From contig JANWYL010000136.1 of NCBI GenBank assembly GCA_025056955.1, positions 1 to 7,815 of the forward strand: a stretch of 7,815 nucleotides of DNA, given 5' to 3'. Below are positions 5,155 to 7,815 of the stretch, piece after piece. How positions within the stretch are numbered: position 1 is the stretch's first letter; every line of letters begins with the position of its first letter. This stretch comes from Sandaracinaceae bacterium. GTDB taxonomy: Bacteria > Myxococcota_A > Polyangia > Polyangiales > Sandaracinaceae. Position numbers and translations under genes: made by a program. Below the pieces are notes generated by a model. The model made no database searches, had not been told where the DNA came from, and saw only the letters and a list, made by a program, of their open reading frames with translations.

Positions 5155-6921
5155 TCAGGTCAAGTTCAATTTGATTCCTGCCTTTTCAAAAGCTTCCTTG
5201 AGCTGGATTTTGTCATTGCTCTTGATATAGGCCTCTTCGGGCTCGACGATCCCCTTTTGCACAAGCTCGAGGAGATGGTCGTTCATCGTCTGCATGCCCA
5301 AATTCCGCCCTGTCTGCATCACGCTCTTGAGTTGGTAAGTTTTGCCTTCACGAATGAGGTTGGCCACAGCCGAATTCGCGATCAAAATTTCGTAGGCCGC
5401 AACCCGGCCGCCCCCCTTTTTTTTGCAAAGCATCTGAGAAATCACCCCCCTCAAAGATTCGCTGAGCATCGTTCTCACCTGGGCTTGCCTTTCTGCAGGA
5501 AACTGATCGATGATCCGATCAACTGTGCTTGGGGCGCTCGTGGTGTGGAGGGTCCCAAAGACCAGGTGGCCTGTTTCAGCCGTCTCGATGGCAATTGCAA
5601 TGGTTTCGAGATCCCGCATCTCACCCACCAAAACGATGTCCGGATCCTCCCGCAAAGCAGCCCGAAGCGCAGCCTTAAAGCTTTTGGTGTGAACATGCAC
5701 CTCCCTTTGGTTCACGAGGCAGTTCTTGTTTTGGTGAACAAATTCAATTGGATCTTCAATGGTGATGATGTGGTCGCTCCTTTTTTCGTTGATCACGTTG
5801 AGAAGGGTGGCCAAAGTGGTGGATTTGCCAGAGCCTGTTGGACCGGTCACAAGGACCAACCCCTTGGACAGGTAGCATAGGTCAAGCACCTTCGGTGGAA
5901 GGCCAATTTGCTCAGGGGTAAGGATTTTGTATGGAATGAGGCGCGCAACCATCCCAATCCCATTGCGATCGACAAAGTAGTTCATGCGGAAGCGCGCCAA
6001 CCCCTCGATTTCATAGGCAAAATCAGTGTCGTTGCTCTGTTCAAATTCTACCCTATTTCGCTCTGGGATGATTTCAAAAAGCATCTCACGAAGTTCCCTA
6101 TCAGTGAGGGGCGGTCTCCGGTAAAGGTATTGCATCTCCCCATGCCTGCGCACCATGGGTATAACGCTTGAAGAAAGGTGAAGATCGCTGGCACCAACGG
6201 CCACCATCAACCTGAGAAAATGATTGATCTTTGGCTCCCCCGGAATGGGATCCACCCGCACTCCTGCCTCTTCAACCGCATATGGTTTTTCACGCCGTTC
6301 TTCGTGCTGAGAAATACGGACTGCCTCACCCGATGGCTTCGGTGATGAAGAAAGGGTGCTTGATGAGGGAAAATGCGATGCCCCTGCGCGTTCAACCAAA
6401 ACTGCTTGGTGGGGGACAGCGCCAGAAGGTGGTGGATTCGCTTGACCAATGCCCAAGCCCTGAGGCGATGGACTTGGTGAATGGGAAGTTGAAGGGGACG
6501 TTCCTTTTGATTCCATCACACTTCGTTGCCCACCCTCTGCCCTTGCCACCCCATCCTTTGAGGAGCCCAGGCGAGGTGAACGCATCGATACCACTTCGAT
6601 GGCATCGAGCTCCTCCGCACCAACCCTCACCTTGAGTTTCCACGTTGTTGGTGTTGGAGCACTCACCTCAACAGTCGCAAGCTCTCCGCTCTCTGTCACA
6701 TAGGTGAAGCTCGTTGCCCGAGCCCTGCGCAGCTCATCAACCGCAGAAGGAGGAGCCACTTCGTGGAACAATTCAACCACTTTGGTGTGATCGATGGGTT
6801 GGCTTGAAGCTCGCTCGCTTCCGTCAGGAAAACGAAAGCGCACGACCTCGTTGGAAGTGAGAAGGAGTTCTTTGGCCTTGTAACGCAAAAGATGTTGCAC
6901 GTAAAAGTCGAGTCCACGCAT
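5155..6921 (-). CDS. pilT: Type IV pilus retraction ATPase PilT with extra N-terminal domain and linker
   Basis: A cytoplasmic hexameric ATPase that drives pilus depolymerisation and twitching motility. The canonical PilT part spans about 231-588: N-terminal domain with GASDLHLS (243-250), Walker A GPTGSGKST (360-368, Lys366), Asp box ITIEDPIE (386-393), Walker B DIVLVGEMRD (428-437, Glu434), His box GHLVFGTLHTTSA (451-463) and the C-terminal ANLIREGKT (520-528). EMRDLETI and HTTSA are PilT-like rather than PilU-like. The protein is 588 residues against about 345-385 in ordinary PilT. Residues 1-110 align with the PilT N-terminal domain but contain no ATPase, and residues 111-230 form a Ser/Pro/Gly-rich linker. 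An A8G6 run encodes KKKGGG (500-505). The ATG at 6921 has a weak GAGAAGAG ribosome site upstream. murI follows 20 bp downstream; the gene on the other side is divergent after 40 bp. Confidence 0.96.
   Translation of the reverse strand: MRGLDFYVQHLLRYKAKELLLTSNEVVRFRFPDGSERASSQPIDHTKVVELFHEVAPPSAVDELRRARATSFTYVTESGELATVEVSAPTPTTWKLKVRVGAEELDAIEVVSMRSPRLGSSKDGVARAEGGQRSVMESKGTSPSTSHSPSPSPQGLGIGQANPPPSGAVPHQAVLVERAGASHFPSSSTLSSSPKPSGEAVRISQHEERREKPYAVEEAGVRVDPIPGEPKINHFLRLMVAVGASDLHLSSSVIPMVRRHGEMQYLYRRPPLTDRELREMLFEIIPERNRVEFEQSNDTDFAYEIEGLARFRMNYFVDRNGIGMVARLIPYKILTPEQIGLPPKVLDLCYLSKGLVLVTGPTGSGKSTTLATLLNVINEKRSDHIITIEDPIEFVHQNKNCLVNQREVHVHTKSFKAALRAALREDPDIVLVGEMRDLETIAIAIETAETGHLVFGTLHTTSAPSTVDRIIDQFPAERQAQVRTMLSESLRGVISQMLCKKKGGGRVAAYEILIANSAVANLIREGKTYQLKSVMQTGRNLGMQTMNDHLLELVQKGIVEPEEAYIKSNDKIQLKEAFEKAGIKLNLT
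5411..5424 (-). other. pilT: A8G6 homopolymer junction with in-frame slippery heptamer
   Basis: On the coding strand eight A are followed by six G. In the reading frame this contains A-AAA-AAG, the heptamer used in E. coli dnaX frameshifting, over Lys500-Lys502. A -1 slip would add 22 out-of-frame residues and then reach a TGA, removing the C-terminal part of PilT. No stimulatory hairpin was confirmed. Confidence 0.45.
6232..6591 (-). other. pilT: Ser/Pro/Gly-rich linker of PilT (protein region)
   Basis: Residues 111-230 are low-complexity and hydrophilic, with runs such as HSPSPSPQG and SSSTLSSSPKPSG. No catalytic motif is visible. The region probably forms a flexible tether between the extra N-terminal domain and the PilT core. 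Confidence 0.6.
6592..6921 (-). other. pilT: Extra, diverged PilT-type N-terminal domain (protein domain)
   Basis: Residues 1-110 of the PilT protein. Aligned by eye with residues 231-330, matching positions include AKELLLTSN with ASDLHLSSS, ELF-(8)-V with MLF-(8)-V, and SFTYV with DFAYE; only a few one- to four-residue gaps are needed. This indicates an internal duplication of the PAS-like N-terminal domain, or fusion of a homologous one. No Walker motifs accompany it. Confidence 0.6.
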
Positions 6922-6961
6922 TGCTCTTCTCGCAGGAAACTGCTTTTTTATAGCCTATCAC
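6922..6961. promoter_or_regulatory. 40-bp divergent promoter between pilT and the PerM-like gene
   Basis: TTTATAGC (6947-6954) reads TATAAA on the minus strand and TATAGC on the plus strand, so both -10-like boxes share one TATA. The minus version has TTGGCC 15 nt upstream, a poor -35 at short spacing, and would give a pilT leader of about 20 nt. The plus version would start transcription at or next to ATG 6962, giving a leaderless or nearly leaderless message, in keeping with the absence of a close Shine-Dalgarno. These are by-eye inferences. Confidence 0.4.
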
Positions 6962-7815
6962 ATGCGAGGCCAACCGATTTCCACCCCATCTTCCTTTCAG
7001 CGCTGGCTGGCTGTGCTTGCGGTGGGACTTGTGGTGGTGTGGTTGCTCCACGTGCTGCGGGAAGCCTTGGCCCCCCTTCTGACAGCGCTTGCAATCGCTT
7101 ATCTCTTTGCTCCCCTCGTCGATCGCTTGGAAGCCAAGGGGCTTGGTCGGGCCACAGCGGTAAGCCTTGTGCTCGGCTCTTCGATTTTAGGAGTTTTCCT
7201 CTTTGCTGTGCTGATCCTCCCAGGCGTGATCAGGGAGGTGGCAAATTTCCTCAGTCACATGCCAAAAGCGCTTGAGTCCCTGCATGCGCGGCTCGTACCA
7301 TGGCTCGAATCTCACTCAATCAACCTCCCACACTCCGTCGACGAGCTTTTCGCAAGCAGCTCATTGGATCCGGCTGCGTTGGCTGCATCGGCTGCTCGGC
7401 CCCTTCAATTCCTCTTTGGGATTTTGATCGGCGGCACCCGGTCCGCCCTTGGCTTCCTTGCCAACCTTTTGCTCATTCCCATTCTTGCCGCCTATTTTCT
7501 CTATGATTTCCGCGCCATTGTCGAAGGCGTTGAAGCCCTGATCCCACCGAAACACCGCTCACAAGTGGTCGAGATCGCGCGGGAGATCGATGAGGTTCTT
7601 GGCCACTTCATCCGAGGCCAACTCCTCGTGATGGCTTCGATGTCCTTGCTCTATGCCATCGCCTATGGCCTTATCGGCCTACGCCTCGCTGTACCGATTG
7701 CGCTTCTTGCAGGCCTTCTCACCTTCATCCCCTACGTCGGAAGTGGAACAGCCCTTCTTTTGGGTCTGCTGATGGCCCTTATCGATTGGCAAGGATGGAT
7801 ACGGCTTCTGTGGGT
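6962..7815 (+). CDS. AI-2E/PerM-family membrane transporter, C-terminus beyond the window
   Basis: A polytopic inner-membrane protein of the AI-2E/PerM family. Characterised relatives export autoinducer-2 or act as antiporters; the substrate here cannot be inferred. The first 284 residues are present. Two N-terminal hydrophobic helices lie at about 15-32 and 35-50, a third at about 63-88, then a soluble stretch containing DPAALAA, followed by the hallmark segments LLLIPILAAYFLYDF, GQLLVMASMSLLYAIAYGLIGL-like helix and AGLLTFIPYVGSG. The family's IP-x-x-A-x-Y-x-x-x-D, GQ and FIPYVG signatures are recognisable. The frame is open without interruption to the right edge, where roughly the last 60-90 residues of a typical member would lie. 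The ATG at 6962 has no near Shine-Dalgarno; no better in-frame start exists upstream. It is divergent from pilT with only 40 bp between the starts. Confidence 0.92.
   Translation, partial: MRGQPISTPSSFQRWLAVLAVGLVVVWLLHVLREALAPLLTALAIAYLFAPLVDRLEAKGLGRATAVSLVLGSSILGVFLFAVLILPGVIREVANFLSHMPKALESLHARLVPWLESHSINLPHSVDELFASSSLDPAALAASAARPLQFLFGILIGGTRSALGFLANLLLIPILAAYFLYDFRAIVEGVEALIPPKHRSQVVEIAREIDEVLGHFIRGQLLVMASMSLLYAIAYGLIGLRLAVPIALLAGLLTFIPYVGSGTALLLGLLMALIDWQGWIRLLW

Noticed and set aside
5098..5880. Plus-strand open frame of 260 codons opposite pilT
   Set aside because: It mirrors the conserved ATPase core of PilT and shows no independent protein features.
6231..6921. The N-terminal part of PilT as a separate gene fused by a missed stop or wrong start
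   Set aside because: The frame is open throughout, and no start with a ribosome-binding site or promoter was seen near residue 231; a fused protein is the simpler reading.
1..7815. Mobile elements, CRISPR arrays, tRNA/rRNA genes, toxin-antitoxin or defence genes
   Set aside because: No terminal inverted repeats, regularly spaced repeats, tRNA-like cloverleafs or corresponding protein motifs were seen on either strand.

Overview
The window looks like chromosomal core DNA from a Gram-negative bacterium, most likely deltaproteobacterial or Myxococcota-like. This rests on a Pkn-type Ser/Thr kinase with a C-terminal membrane anchor, a PilT-class pilus retraction ATPase, a biosynthetic arginine decarboxylase (SpeA) and mid-range GC (about 50-60% outside speA, by eye). 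It is an inference from gene content. I see no insertion sequences, CRISPR arrays, tRNAs, rRNAs or phage genes, and no convincing new multi-gene system.

Layout, left to right. Positions 1-1183 (minus) hold a membrane-anchored Ser/Thr kinase whose C-terminus runs off the left edge. A 150-bp divergent promoter region separates it from aroE (plus, 1334-2212), encoding a shikimate dehydrogenase with several non-canonical motif residues. After 79 bp comes speA (plus, 2292-4211), complete and clearly more AT-rich than its neighbours. A 77-bp convergent gap with a weak hairpin follows. Then murI (minus, 4289-5134, glutamate racemase) lies 20 bp downstream of a long pilT (minus, 5155-6921), probably in one transcript. 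A 40-bp gap separates pilT from a divergent AI-2E/PerM-family membrane protein (plus, from 6962) that runs off the right edge.

The genes serve separate housekeeping roles: signalling (kinase), aromatic precursor synthesis (AroE), polyamine synthesis (SpeA), D-glutamate supply for peptidoglycan (MurI), type IV pilus retraction (PilT) and membrane transport (PerM-like). The one functional grouping the layout suggests is pilT-murI co-transcription.

The most unusual object is the PilT protein, 588 residues against roughly 345-385 for ordinary PilT. It carries an extra N-terminal domain that aligns with the normal PilT N-terminal domain, joined by a roughly 120-residue Ser/Pro/Gly-rich linker. 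The same gene has an A8G6 tract containing an in-frame A-AAA-AAG slippery heptamer. Other points of interest are a G-quadruplex motif encoding a Gly-rich insertion in the kinase activation loop, three GCGATCGC palindromes, and overlapping divergent -10-like elements between pilT and the PerM-like gene.
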